From the NCBI RefSeq assembly GCF_043195105.1, contig NZ_JBAFWO010000005.1: a stretch of DNA of 64,000 nucleotides; one strand, 5' to 3'. The position numbers and the translations under genes are program-made. Of the stretch, positions 8,504 through 17,106 are shown piece after piece (the stretch's first letter is position 1; each line of letters starts with the position of its first letter). This DNA comes from NCEH01 sp002257205. Lineage in GTDB: Bacteria; Pseudomonadota; Alphaproteobacteria; Rhizobiales; Xanthobacteraceae. Below the pieces are notes generated by a model. The model did no database searches. It was not told the origin of the DNA and saw only the letters and a list, made by a program, of their open reading frames with translations.

Positions 8504-9784
8504 TCAGGCTCCCGTCGTGCCGGCGATGGCGCCGAGCGCCTTGCCGAAGAAATCGGGGGCGCCGAAATTGCCGGATTTCAACGCCATTCCAAGGCCGGTG
8601 CCGTCTTCCGCCACCAGGACCGGCACGCCCGGATCGATCTCAGGTCCGATGCGGAACGAGGTGACGCCGAGGGCCGAGACAACAGCGCCCGAGGTTTCCC
8701 CGCCGCCCACCACGATCCGCCGCATGCCGGCGTCATAGAGCGCCTTGGCGGTCTGGGCGAAGATCCCGTCCAGCTTGTGGGCGACTTCGCTGCGACCGTA
8801 CTTTTCTTGCAGCGCCGTCACCTGCTCCGGCCGGGAGGAGGAATAGACCAGCGGCGCGTGGCCGGGGTTGGCCTGGATGAAGGCCACGAGATCGGCGGCG
8901 GTGATGGTGCCGTCCATCACCTTGTCCACGTCGATGGCGAGCACCGGATGGTCCTTGCCGTGCACCTCGATCTGCTGGAGCGTTGCGCGTGAGCAACTGC
9001 CCACCAGCACCGCTTCCGGCCCGCCGATCAGGTCCACGGCCGGATTTCCGCCCTTGGCGAGGCCCGCCTTGATGAAATTGCGCGGCAGGCCGAGCGCGAT
9101 GCCGGAGCCGCCGGTCATCAGGCGGGCATCGGCGCAGGCTGAGGCGATGGCGAGCAGATCGGCATTGGTCAGGGCATCGACAATGACGAGCCGCTCGCCT
9201 TTCTCCGACGCGGCCGCAAGGCCCGCACGGATCGCATCGGGCCCGCGCTGAAGCACGGGCCAATCCACCAGGCCGACCGGATCCTGGCACTGGAGCTGCA
9301 GCCAGCGCCGCAAATCGGCGTCGGTCATGGGGTTGAGCGGGTGATGCTCCATGCCGGAATCGTTCAGCAGGCGATCGCCGACGAACAGATGGCCCTTGTA
9401 GATGGTGCGCCCGGCATCGGGGAAAGCGGAACAGGCGATGACGCCCTTCTCGCCGAGCCGCCGCGCCAAAGCCTCGCCCACCGGGCCGATATTGCCTTCC
9501 GGGGTGGAATCGAAGGTGGAGCAATATTTGAAGATCACCTGCCGGCAGCCCTGGGCCTCCAGCCAGTCGAGCGCCGCCAGCGACTGCGCCACCGCCTCGT
9601 CCGCCGGGATGGAGCGGCTCTTCAGCGAGATGACGCAGGCTTCCACGTCATCCGCCGCCGGAACGGTGGGAATGCCGAGATATTGCACCGTCTTGAGGCC
9701 GCCTTCCGGCGCGATCCCCTTGGCGATGGTATTGGCGATGTCGCTCGCCCCGGTGAAATCGTCGGCGATCACTCCAAGCAGCAT
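8504..9784 (-). CDS. otnK: DUF1537 four-carbon acid-sugar kinase, OtnK-like (3-oxo-tetronate kinase)
   Basis: 426 residues from the ATG at 9784; a GTG three codons earlier (9793) is an alternative. The protein opens with the DUF1537 signature IADDFTGASD and ends with the glycine-rich nucleotide-binding segment VVGGGETSGAVV. OtnK-family enzymes phosphorylate 3-oxo-tetronate using ATP. With the OtnC-like aldolase just downstream and a dehydrogenase upstream, it forms a route from a tetronate-type acid sugar to dihydroxyacetone phosphate. Length is normal for the family. Confidence 0.87.
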   Translation of the reverse strand: MLLGVIADDFTGASDIANTIAKGIAPEGGLKTVQYLGIPTVPAADDVEACVISLKSRSIPADEAVAQSLAALDWLEAQGCRQVIFKYCSTFDSTPEGNIGPVGEALARRLGEKGVIACSAFPDAGRTIYKGHLFVGDRLLNDSGMEHHPLNPMTDADLRRWLQLQCQDPVGLVDWPVLQRGPDAIRAGLAAASEKGERLVIVDALTNADLLAIASACADARLMTGGSGIALGLPRNFIKAGLAKGGNPAVDLIGGPEAVLVGSCSRATLQQIEVHGKDHPVLAIDVDKVMDGTITAADLVAFIQANPGHAPLVYSSSRPEQVTALQEKYGRSEVAHKLDGIFAQTAKALYDAGMRRIVVGGGETSGAVVSALGVTSFRIGPEIDPGVPVLVAEDGTGLGMALKSGNFGAPDFFGKALGAIAGTTGA

Positions 9785-9836
9785 GGCGGGCACTCTGTGA
9801 GAGGGGGCGAGGGGTGGCGGATGGCTCCGCCGCCGG

Positions 9837-10781
9837 TCAGGCGTTTTCCTTCAGCACCGCGCGCTTGGCCTTCACCAGGGCGGCGAGGCAGCGGTCGCGC
9901 CACGCCTTGCGGGCATCGAGCTTGTCCGCCGGAGTCTTCGCGCGCCGCTGCGCTTCGACCTGCGCGACCAGGGCATCGCTCCAGGGGCGCGGGTCGGCCT
10001 GTTCCTTCGCGAGATCGTAATACATGGGCCCGAGCTTGGCGCAATAATCGGCGACGCCACCCTGGGCGTTGAGGTCGATGGTCTCGAACGGGCCCATGAA
10101 GAACCAGCGCAGGCCGAGGCCTTCCGAGATGGCGGCATCCACGTCGGTGGCGGAGACGATGCCGTCCTCCACGAGGCGGAAGGCTTCGCCCAGCACCGCG
10201 CTCTGCAGGCGGTTGACCACGAAGCCGGCGATCTCGCGGTTGAGGCGGATCGGCACCTGCCCCACGGCCTTCATCAGCGCGTCGGTGCGCTCGACGACGC
10301 TGGGTGCGGTCCAGGGGGCGGGGATGATTTCCACCAGCGGGATGAGGTGCGGCGGGTTGATGGGATGGGCCACCACGCAGCGCTCGCGGCCCTCGATCTC
10401 GGCCGTGAAGGAGGAGGCGGGCAGGCCGGAGGTGGAGGAAGCGATCACCGCATCCGCCTTCACCAGCTTGGCCAGCTCCCGGTAAAGCGCCTGCTTGATG
10501 GGAAGCCGCTCCGGCGCGCTCTCCTGGATGTAATCGGCGTCGGCCACGGCTTCCGCCAGGCTCGCGGCGGGCATGAGGCGGGCGAGCACGGCGGCGGGCG
10601 TCTCGCCGTTCAGCAGACCCTGTTCGGCAAGGCCGGGCGCTGCGCCGGCGGCAAAGTCGAGCGCCGCCTGGAGGGAGGCGGGCGAGGGATCATAAAGCGT
10701 CACGTCAAAGCCGGCGCGCGCGAATACGAGGCCCCAGGAGCCTCCCACAAGGCCACAGCCGACAAGAGCGATTTTCGTCAT
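9837..10781 (-). CDS. NAD-dependent 3-hydroxyacyl-CoA dehydrogenase-fold protein (L-gulonate 3-dehydrogenase/lambda-crystallin type)
   Basis: 314 residues from the ATG at 10781; the longer open frame to 10967 has no family similarity. The N-terminal Rossmann motif is GCGLVGGSWG, followed by YDPS, which binds NAD. A C-terminal 3HCDH helical domain begins around residue 185 with GFVVNRLQSAVLGEAFRLVE. The short single-module architecture matches L-gulonate 3-dehydrogenase and carnitine-dehydrogenase-type enzymes, which oxidise a C3 hydroxyl. Next to OtnK/OtnC homologues, it probably oxidises the 3-hydroxyl of a sugar acid. Substrate assignment is an inference. Confidence 0.78.
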   Translation of the reverse strand: MTKIALVGCGLVGGSWGLVFARAGFDVTLYDPSPASLQAALDFAAGAAPGLAEQGLLNGETPAAVLARLMPAASLAEAVADADYIQESAPERLPIKQALYRELAKLVKADAVIASSTSGLPASSFTAEIEGRERCVVAHPINPPHLIPLVEIIPAPWTAPSVVERTDALMKAVGQVPIRLNREIAGFVVNRLQSAVLGEAFRLVEDGIVSATDVDAAISEGLGLRWFFMGPFETIDLNAQGGVADYCAKLGPMYYDLAKEQADPRPWSDALVAQVEAQRRAKTPADKLDARKAWRDRCLAALVKAKRAVLKENA

Positions 10782-10860
10782 CTGGGAATGTCCCGGTTGG
10801 AAGGTGAAGCCGGCGGCGGGCCGCGCCGCCGGTTCGAAAGAGGCGGCGCGCCGCCGGACA

Positions 10861-11592
10861 TCACGCGGAGGCGGCGAACCCGCCGAGATAGGCGGCGCGG
10901 ACCTGGGCGTTGTTCCACAATTCGTCCGGCTTGCCCGACACCAGCAGGGCGCCGGCCTCCAGCACATAGCCGCGGTCGGCGACCGACAGCGCCATGTTGG
11001 CGTTCTGCTCCACCAGCAGCACCGTGGTGCCGCGCTCGCGGATCTGGGCGATGATGCGGAACACCTGCTGCACGATCTTCGGCGCGAGGCCGAGCGAGGG
11101 CTCGTCCAGCAGCAGCAGGCGGGGCTTGGCCATCAGGCCGCGCGCCACGGCGACCATCTGCATCTGCCCGCCGGAAAGCGTCCAGCTATAGGCGTGCTCC
11201 AGGCGTTGCAGATCGGGGAAGAAGGCGAACATTTCGTCCGCCTCCCGCTCCAATTGCGCGCGGCTGACGCCGGAGCGGTTGGACGAGCCGAGCAGGATGT
11301 TGTCGCGCACCGTGAGGCCGGGAAACAGGCGCCGGCCCTCCGGCACATGGGCGATGCCGAGGCGGGCGATGGCGCCCGTCTTCATGCCCAGGATCGAATT
11401 GCCGGCGAAGAGGATCTCGCCCGACGTGTTCGGCATCAGCCCGGAGATAGAGCGCAGCGTGGTGGTTTTTCCCGCGCCGTTGGAGCCGAGCAGGGCGACG
11501 ATCTCGCCCTCGTTCACGGTGAGGTCCAACCCCTTGAGGACGTCGCTCGCGGTATAGCGCGCGGTGAGCCCCTTGATCTCAAGCAGCTTCAT
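10861..11592 (-). CDS. livF: Liv-type ABC importer ATP-binding protein LivF (system 2)
   Basis: 243 residues with Walker A GSNGAGKTT, signature LSGGQMQMVAVARGL and Walker B LLLLDEPSLGLAP, all canonical for LivF. The start overlaps the end of the upstream LivM-LivG fusion by 14 bp. It lies 79 bp upstream of the acid-sugar dehydrogenase gene on the same strand, so importer and catabolic enzymes are probably one transcription unit, making a C4 or related sugar acid the likely cargo. Confidence 0.92.
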   Translation of the reverse strand: MKLLEIKGLTARYTASDVLKGLDLTVNEGEIVALLGSNGAGKTTTLRSISGLMPNTSGEILFAGNSILGMKTGAIARLGIAHVPEGRRLFPGLTVRDNILLGSSNRSGVSRAQLEREADEMFAFFPDLQRLEHAYSWTLSGGQMQMVAVARGLMAKPRLLLLDEPSLGLAPKIVQQVFRIIAQIRERGTTVLLVEQNANMALSVADRGYVLEAGALLVSGKPDELWNNAQVRAAYLGGFAASA

Positions 11593-13333
11593 TTTGCGGC
11601 TCCCCCAGATAGGCGGCGATGACTTCGGGATGGCTGAGCACGGACTTGGGGTCGCCGTCGGCGATGCCGCGTCCGAAGTTCAGCACCGTGATGCGGTCGG
11701 CCACTTGCTCGATCAGCTTCATGTCGTGGTCGATGATGACGATGGTCAGGCCGTGGCCCTTCAGGCGCTTGAGCAATTCCGCCATCTCGCCCTTTTCGGT
11801 CAGGTTGAGGCCGGCGGCGGGCTCGTCCAGCAGCAGGATTTCCGGCGAGCCGGCGAGGGCGCGGGCGATCTCCACATAGCGCTGGTGGCCGTAGGGCAGA
11901 TCGCCCACCGGCAGGTGCGCCACATTGCGCAGGCCCACGAAGTCGAGCGCGGCAAGCGCCCGCTCCACCGTGGCGTCGGCGCCGGAAATGTCATTGCCGG
12001 GCCGCTCGGCGCCGATGGTCACATTCTCGAGCACCGAGAGGCCGCGGAAGACGCGGATGTTCTGGTAGGTGCGGCACATGCCGCGCCGGGTGCGCTCATG
12101 GGGCGGCAAAGCGGTGATGTCGTCGCCGAGCAGCTTCACCCGGCCTGCCGTCGCCACGTAAAGGCCGGTGATGACGTTGAGCATGGTGGTCTTGCCCGAG
12201 CCGTTCGGCCCGATCAGCGCATGCACCGAGCCCTTGCGGACCTTGAAGTCCACGCCGTCGAGGGCTTTAAGGCCGCCGAAATGCTTGGCGAGCCCGGTCA
12301 CCTCCAGCACCACGTCGGCCGACATGGTCCCGGTGCGGCTGAGCAGGGGCAGGGGCGTCACCGGGCCGGTGTCGGCGGGTGCGGGCTTGAAGAAGCGCTT
12401 GGTGAGAAGACCCCAGACGCCGTTCGGCAGGAAGATCATGATGGCGATCACCGCCGCGCCATAGACCGCCAGATAGGCTTGGCGCAGGAAGCGCAGCCAT
12501 TCCGGGAGCAGCACCAGAAGCACCGTGCCGAGCAGGGCGCCGATGGGGGACTGCACCCCGCCCAGCAACGCCATGGTGAGCAGAACGATGGATTCGTTGA
12601 AGGTGAACTGGTCCGGCGAGATGTAGGAGAAGGCGCCGGCGAACAGCCCGCCGCCGAGGCCGCCGAGGGCCGCGCTGATGCCGAAGGCCACGGTCTTGGT
12701 GCGGAACACGTTGATGCCGCAGGTGGAAGCGGCGATTTCATTGTCGCGCACCGCCTGCATGGCCCGGCCGAGGCGGCTGGTCTTCAGCAGGGCAGCATAA
12801 AGCGTGACCACCACCAGGAACACCATGCATAGGCCGAGATAGGTGGACCCACCCGAGAGATCGAGCGGCCCGATCACCGGGCGCGGCACGCCGGAGACAC
12901 CGTCGGGGCCGCGGGTGAGGCTGATCCAATTGGTCAGCACCATGGTGACGATCATCTGGAAGCCGATGGTCACCATGGCGAGATAATGCCCGCCGAGCCG
13001 CAGCGAGGCAAAGCCCAGCAACATGCCGCCGAGCCCGGTCAGCACCACCCCCATGCCGAGCGCGACGAAGAAGGGCAGGCCGTAATCCACCGTGCCGAGG
13101 GCGACGCAATAGGCGCCGATGCCCAGGAACGCGGCCTGGCACAGGGCGAGTTGGCCGCAATAGCCGAGCACGATGACGACGCCGGCGACGGCGATGGCAT
13201 AGGTCGCCGCCTGCATCATGATGTTGAGATAATAGCCGTGGGTCGGCGCCACGAAGGCGATTGCGATCACGGCGAGGATGGCGATGCCACCGAACAGGAG
13301 ACCGCGGTTGCGGTGCGAGGCTGCGGTTTTCAT
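11579..13333 (-). CDS. Fused LivM permease-LivG ATPase of Liv importer (system 2)
   Basis: 584 residues. Roughly residues 1-310 are a LivM permease (hydrophobic helices, GYCGQLALCQAAFLGIGAY, coupling loop GRAMQAVRDNEIAASTCGIN). A proline-rich linker leads to a LivG ATPase with Walker A GPNGSGKTT near residue 380 and Walker B ILLLDEPAAGLNL. The organisation copies system 1 (1573-3366), but the sequences differ enough to be old paralogues rather than a recent duplication. It lies 10 bp after livH. Confidence 0.93.
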   Translation of the reverse strand: MKTAASHRNRGLLFGGIAILAVIAIAFVAPTHGYYLNIMMQAATYAIAVAGVVIVLGYCGQLALCQAAFLGIGAYCVALGTVDYGLPFFVALGMGVVLTGLGGMLLGFASLRLGGHYLAMVTIGFQMIVTMVLTNWISLTRGPDGVSGVPRPVIGPLDLSGGSTYLGLCMVFLVVVTLYAALLKTSRLGRAMQAVRDNEIAASTCGINVFRTKTVAFGISAALGGLGGGLFAGAFSYISPDQFTFNESIVLLTMALLGGVQSPIGALLGTVLLVLLPEWLRFLRQAYLAVYGAAVIAIMIFLPNGVWGLLTKRFFKPAPADTGPVTPLPLLSRTGTMSADVVLEVTGLAKHFGGLKALDGVDFKVRKGSVHALIGPNGSGKTTMLNVITGLYVATAGRVKLLGDDITALPPHERTRRGMCRTYQNIRVFRGLSVLENVTIGAERPGNDISGADATVERALAALDFVGLRNVAHLPVGDLPYGHQRYVEIARALAGSPEILLLDEPAAGLNLTEKGEMAELLKRLKGHGLTIVIIDHDMKLIEQVADRITVLNFGRGIADGDPKSVLSHPEVIAAYLGEPQNEAA

Positions 13334-13343
13334 GAATGCCTCC

Positions 13344-14219
13344 TCACGCCTTCTCGGCGATGCGTTCGCCGAACAGCCCCTGCGGGCGAACCAGCAGCAC
13401 GGCGAGCAGCATCAGGAACGCGAATGCGTCCTTATAGGGAACGGAGATGTAGGCGGCGCCCAGCGTCTCCACGATGCCGATCAAGAGGCCGCCGAAGATG
13501 GCGCCCGGGATCGAGCCGAAGCCGCCGATGATGTTGGCGGCGAAGGCTTTCAGCGCGATCAGCGGGCCGATGCCGACGGACACGAACAGGATCGGCGCCA
13601 CCAGGATGCCGGCGAGGCCGCCCAGCGCGGCGCTGTAGGCGAAGGTGCCGAGGATCATGGCGATGACCGGAATGCCGAGCAGGCTGGCCATTTCCTTGTC
13701 CTGCGAGGTGGCCTGCAGCTTCTTGCCGACCATGGTCTTCTCGAACACCAGATATTGCAGGGTCACCAATGCGATGGTGACCGCGATGATGGAGAGATAC
13801 TGGGTGTCCATGAAGATGTTGCCGACCAGGAAGCCGGCGCCGTCGAACAGCCCGGGCAGCACCTGCGGGCTCGGCCCATAGGTGGCGAGGACCAGGTTCG
13901 ACAGCAGGATCGTGGCGCCGATGGTGGAGATGATGACCGGGATCTGCCCGCGATCGCGCAGCGGCCAATAGGTGATGCCGGCGAAGATCACGCCGAACAC
14001 CGCCATCAGCACCACCGCCCCGATGAGGGCGATGGGATAGGGCACGCCGAAACCGGCGAACAGGATCACCATGAAATAGGCGCCGAGCATGGAAAACTCG
14101 CCCTGGGCGAAATTCACCACATTGGCTGAGCGAATGAGCAGAACGAAGCCGAGGGCGACCATGGCATAGATGCTGCCGATGCCAATCCCGGTGAATAGAA
14201 GCTGAGGAAGCAAGCTCAT
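13344..14219 (-). CDS. livH: Liv-type ABC importer permease LivH (system 2)
   Basis: 291 residues from the ATG at 14219 (MSLLPQLLFTGIGIGSIYAM); the extension to 14324 has no hydrophobic or family character. It shows the LivH segments NVVNFAQGEFSMLGAYF and GKKLQATSQDKEMASLLGIP and multiple membrane helices ending in LLVRPQGLFGERIAEKA. It forms the inner-membrane channel with the fused LivM half encoded next. The binding-protein gene lies 229 bp upstream across a gap with a palindromic element. Confidence 0.92.
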   Translation of the reverse strand: MSLLPQLLFTGIGIGSIYAMVALGFVLLIRSANVVNFAQGEFSMLGAYFMVILFAGFGVPYPIALIGAVVLMAVFGVIFAGITYWPLRDRGQIPVIISTIGATILLSNLVLATYGPSPQVLPGLFDGAGFLVGNIFMDTQYLSIIAVTIALVTLQYLVFEKTMVGKKLQATSQDKEMASLLGIPVIAMILGTFAYSAALGGLAGILVAPILFVSVGIGPLIALKAFAANIIGGFGSIPGAIFGGLLIGIVETLGAAYISVPYKDAFAFLMLLAVLLVRPQGLFGERIAEKA

Positions 14220-14377
14220 CGCCGATCCTGTGCGCGAGAAGATACAAAGACTGTCCGGAAAGGGGACGAAGCGGCCCGTCCTCGCCATCAGTAGGTTCGT
14301 CGGGGCCGAGTTTGTCGCGGCCATCCACGCCGGGCCGCCTGTTTCAGCGGTGCCGGGTGCTCTGATGCAACCGCGTC

Positions 14378-14400
14378 ATGCCCGGGACGCGCCCGGGCAT
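14378..14400. repeat. Perfect GC-rich palindrome between binding protein and livH (system 2)
   Basis: ATGCCCGGG-ACGCG-CCCGGGCAT is a 9-bp perfect inverted repeat with a 5-base loop. The outer sequence (CGTCATG, GGCATCGCGG) resembles the arms of the larger palindromic element at 24578-24687, so it may be a short member of that family. Placed inside the operon, it could attenuate transcription after the binding-protein gene. Confidence 0.6.
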
Positions 14401-14448
14401 CGCGGCTGATTCAGGGGTTACGCCATGACCTTCAAAAAGGTCGGGCGA

Positions 14449-15588
14449 TCACTTGTCGAAGGCGATGTGGCGATCGAAAATGATCTTTCCGTTTTCGTTC
14501 TTGACGATGTTGTAGCCGCGCAGGCCGTCGCCGTTCTCGTCGAAGGTGTAGGTGCCTTCGGTGCCGGGGAAGTCCTTGATGGCGAGGATCGCATCGCGGA
14601 TCTTGGCGGGATCGGTGCTGCCGGCCTTCTTGATGGCTTCCGCCAGCAGGAGCACGGAATCATAGGCCCAGGCCGAGGTGTAGTCGGGCGCGCGGCCGAC
14701 CTTCTTGGAGAATTCCTCGAAATAGGCCTTGGCGATCGGGTTGGCGTCGGCATTGAAGTCGGCGACCGCATAGGTGCCATAGAGCGCCGGGCCGGCGAGC
14801 TGCATGGCAGTGGTGGACGCGACCGAAGCCGAGCCGACCCAGGTGGCGGTCACGCCGAACTGCTTGAGCTGGCGGGCGAGCACCGCGACGTCGTTCTCGA
14901 ACGCGGTGTAGGTGGCGATGATGTCGGCGCCAGACTGGCGCACGGCGAGCACCACCGGGGTGAGATCGGATTGGCCGTTGTTGAAGCCCTGCACCAGCAC
15001 CGGTTCGATGCCCAGCGTCTTGAGGGATTCCACCAGCGCCTTGGCGCCGTTGGTGCCGAACGCGTCGGTGGAGTGCAGCACCGCCCACTTCTTCTTCTTC
15101 AGCTGGTTGACGCCGAAGTCGGCGATCACCTTGGCGGAATAGCTGTCGTTGGGGCGGGCGCGGAACAGCCAGGGATTGCCGGAATGGGTGAGCGTGGGGT
15201 CGGTGCCGCCGAAGAATACCGGGATGCCGGCCTTCTTGGCATCGCCCGAAATGGCGTTCACCTGGGTGGAGCGCACCGAGGCGAGCACGGCGGCGAGATC
15301 GCCACGGCTGATCAGGCGGGAGAAGGCGAGCACGATGCCGGGGTTGGTGGTCTGGTCGTCCTCGATCACCAATTCGAACTTCTTGCCGAGCACGCCGCCG
15401 GCGGCGTTCACCTTCTCGACGCCCAGCTTGGCGCCTTCGGTCTGGAGGTGGCCGATCTCGGCGGCCGGGCCGGTGAGCGGCGCGGTGAGGCCGATCTTGA
15501 TGGTTTCCTGCGCCGAGACAGCGCCGAAGGAGCCCACGAGGGCAGCGGCGGAAAGCAGGCCGATAGCCGTGCGGCGGGACATGCCCAT
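14449..15588 (-). CDS. Periplasmic substrate-binding protein of Liv importer (system 2)
   Basis: 379 residues from the ATG at 15588, with GGGAG placed upstream; a second ATG two codons later is possible. The N-terminus MGMSRRTAIGLLSAAALVG is a signal peptide with an arginine pair, cleaved near VSAQE. The mature protein begins TIKIGLTAPLTGPAAEIG, typical of type I Liv-family binding proteins. The gene heads the importer/acid-sugar operon and is divergent from the GntR gene at 15757. Ligand unknown; operon context favours a sugar acid. Confidence 0.9.
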   Translation of the reverse strand: MGMSRRTAIGLLSAAALVGSFGAVSAQETIKIGLTAPLTGPAAEIGHLQTEGAKLGVEKVNAAGGVLGKKFELVIEDDQTTNPGIVLAFSRLISRGDLAAVLASVRSTQVNAISGDAKKAGIPVFFGGTDPTLTHSGNPWLFRARPNDSYSAKVIADFGVNQLKKKKWAVLHSTDAFGTNGAKALVESLKTLGIEPVLVQGFNNGQSDLTPVVLAVRQSGADIIATYTAFENDVAVLARQLKQFGVTATWVGSASVASTTAMQLAGPALYGTYAVADFNADANPIAKAYFEEFSKKVGRAPDYTSAWAYDSVLLLAEAIKKAGSTDPAKIRDAILAIKDFPGTEGTYTFDENGDGLRGYNIVKNENGKIIFDRHIAFDK

Positions 15589-15604
15589 GATACGTCTCCC
15601 TATA

Positions 15605-15626
15605 TCCGATCCGATTTGATATCGGA
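15605..15626. promoter_or_regulatory. Candidate GntR/FCD operator
   Basis: TCCGAT and ATCGGA form an inverted repeat separated by 10 bp, directly upstream of the system 2 binding-protein start and within the 168-bp divergent region shared with the GntR gene. Placement fits autoregulation and operon control, but no consensus is known for this regulator. Confidence 0.35.
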
Positions 15627-15756
15627 ATTGATGGCCGCGAACATGGCTGCTATGATTTCCCTGAGTCAAGAGGATTGGCGCCCGTAAGCGGACATATCAT
15701 TGACTTTTTTATTGTTATCGAGAGAAAATCCCTCAAGATCGACGGCTGGGCGCCAA

Positions 15757-16425
15757 ATGAGCAGTATCTATCAGATTTCCAAGCCCATCCGCTTGGGCAA
15801 CGAAGTCTATGACATCCTGCTCAAGAAGTTGATGTCCCTGGAAATACAGCCCGGTGAGCGCATAGGCGTCGATGGGCTCGCGCGGGAGCTTGGCGTTTCG
15901 CAGACACCGATCCGCGAAGCGCTTTCTCAACTCGAAGCTCAGGGGCTGGTGGTGAAAATCCACCTCTCCGGTTATCGCGCCGCTTCGCAATTGACGCGCA
16001 AGCAATTCGACAATTTGTGCGAGCTTCGCCTATTGATCGAGCCGCCGGCGGCCGCCAAGGCGGCGGTGCTCATGTCGCCGGAAGAATTTCAGGGGATAGC
16101 GGGGCTGGCCGCGCACATGCGAGACGCCAAGCGCGACGATGCGCAATCCGCCTATAACGCCTTCGCCCAGGAGGATGCCCGCTTCCACGCGGCCATCGCC
16201 AAGGCGAGCCAGAACGACCTTTTGCACGACATCATCACGCAGCAGCGGGTGCATCTGCACCTGTTCCGCCTGCGCTTTCATGCTCGCGTCACCGAGGATG
16301 CGATCGTCGAGCATGCGCGCATCCTGGAGGCCTTCGCCCAGCAGGACGCCGCGGGGGCCGCCGCCGCGATGCGCATCCACATCGAGAATGCGCATGCCCG
16401 CTTCAAGACGGTGTTCGAGGGCTGA
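15757..16425 (+). CDS. GntR-family (FadR/FCD subfamily) transcriptional regulator
   Basis: 222 residues from the ATG at 15757; an upstream TTG start at 15700 is less likely. The N-terminal winged helix contains ELGVSQTPIREALSQLEAQG, and the C-terminal helical FCD ligand domain contains the DARFHAAIAKAS segment with its metal-ligand aspartate and histidine. FCD regulators usually sense small organic acids or acid sugars. Divergent orientation to the system 2 importer and OtnK/OtnC genes suggests that it represses them until the acid substrate is present. Confidence 0.9.
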   Translation: MSSIYQISKPIRLGNEVYDILLKKLMSLEIQPGERIGVDGLARELGVSQTPIREALSQLEAQGLVVKIHLSGYRAASQLTRKQFDNLCELRLLIEPPAAAKAAVLMSPEEFQGIAGLAAHMRDAKRDDAQSAYNAFAQEDARFHAAIAKASQNDLLHDIITQQRVHLHLFRLRFHARVTEDAIVEHARILEAFAQQDAAGAAAAMRIHIENAHARFKTVFEG

Positions 16426-16495
16426 GTTGCGGCGCGCCGTGAACCTTCCGGCCGCATACGTGTTGATTCCGCGGGGGGCAAGCTGCGAGGATGTC

Positions 16496-16684
16496 ATGCC
16501 TGCAAAATCCAAAGCCCAGCAGATGGCCGCGGGTGCGGCCCTTTCCGCGAAGCGCGGTGAGACCAAGAAAAGCGAGCTGAAGGGCGCATCGCGCTCCATG
16601 GCGCAATCCATGAGCGAGGCCGAGCTCGAAAAAATGGCTTCCACCAAGCGCAAGGGCAAGCCGGAGCACGTCTCCAAATCCTGA
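16496..16684 (+). CDS. Small basic DUF3008-like protein
   Basis: 62 residues starting at the ATG at 16496 after GAGGATGTC. The protein is rich in Lys, Ser, Ala and Met, with the conserved opening MPAKSKAQQMAAGAALSAKRG and a mid-segment ASRSMAQSMSEAELEKMA. This resembles the widespread small DUF3008 family of alphaproteobacteria, whose function is unknown. It follows the GntR gene by 70 bp on the same strand but is probably an independent unit. Confidence 0.8.
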   Translation: MPAKSKAQQMAAGAALSAKRGETKKSELKGASRSMAQSMSEAELEKMASTKRKGKPEHVSKS

Positions 16685-16716
16685 GGCCCCATCGAGTTCA
16701 GGGCTCCGCAAGCGTA

Positions 16717-16965
16717 CTACGGCGTCGCCTCCGTACGCGGCCGGCAGCGCAGGCAGGCCCGCAAGCCGGCGGCTTCGGCGGCGGTCCAATCGGCATGGAA
16801 GGTCACGTTCTCTCGCCGCGCGAGGCGGGACGGGCAGGACGGGCGGCAATAAATTCCGGTAGTGCGCACGCCATAGACGAAGGCGGCGTCCTGGGTGCGG
16901 TCGCGCGTCTGGACCGCGCGCCACAGGCGGGCGGGATCCTCGCAGCTTGGGTCTTCGATCGGCAT
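16717..16965 (-). CDS. Stand-alone Ada N-terminal metal-binding domain protein
   Basis: 82 residues covering only the Ada zinc-binding, phosphotriester-repair domain. Four cysteines are in the Ada spacing: Cys40 and Cys44 (GIYCRPSCPSR), Cys71 and Cys74 (CLRCRP). Cys40 aligns with Ada Cys38, the acceptor of methyl groups from DNA phosphotriesters. The AraC DNA-binding and methyltransferase parts of full Ada (about 350 residues) are absent, and no remnant of them is visible downstream. It could be a minimal methyl sensor or a regulator fragment. The divergent neighbour is an ABC exporter. Confidence 0.85.
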   Translation of the reverse strand: MPIEDPSCEDPARLWRAVQTRDRTQDAAFVYGVRTTGIYCRPSCPSRLARRENVTFHADWTAAEAAGLRACLRCRPRTEATP

Positions 16966-17106
16966 TGCGGGCGCTCCCGGACTGAGTGTTTCCTGGCCTT
17001 CGATACGGCTTCCACGGCCGGCGCGCAGCCCGGTTTGGACGGACCGGGCTCGCGTTCACGAGCTTGCGATGTCGACCGCGGAGCGGTCCCGCGCTATACC
17101 CCGCCC

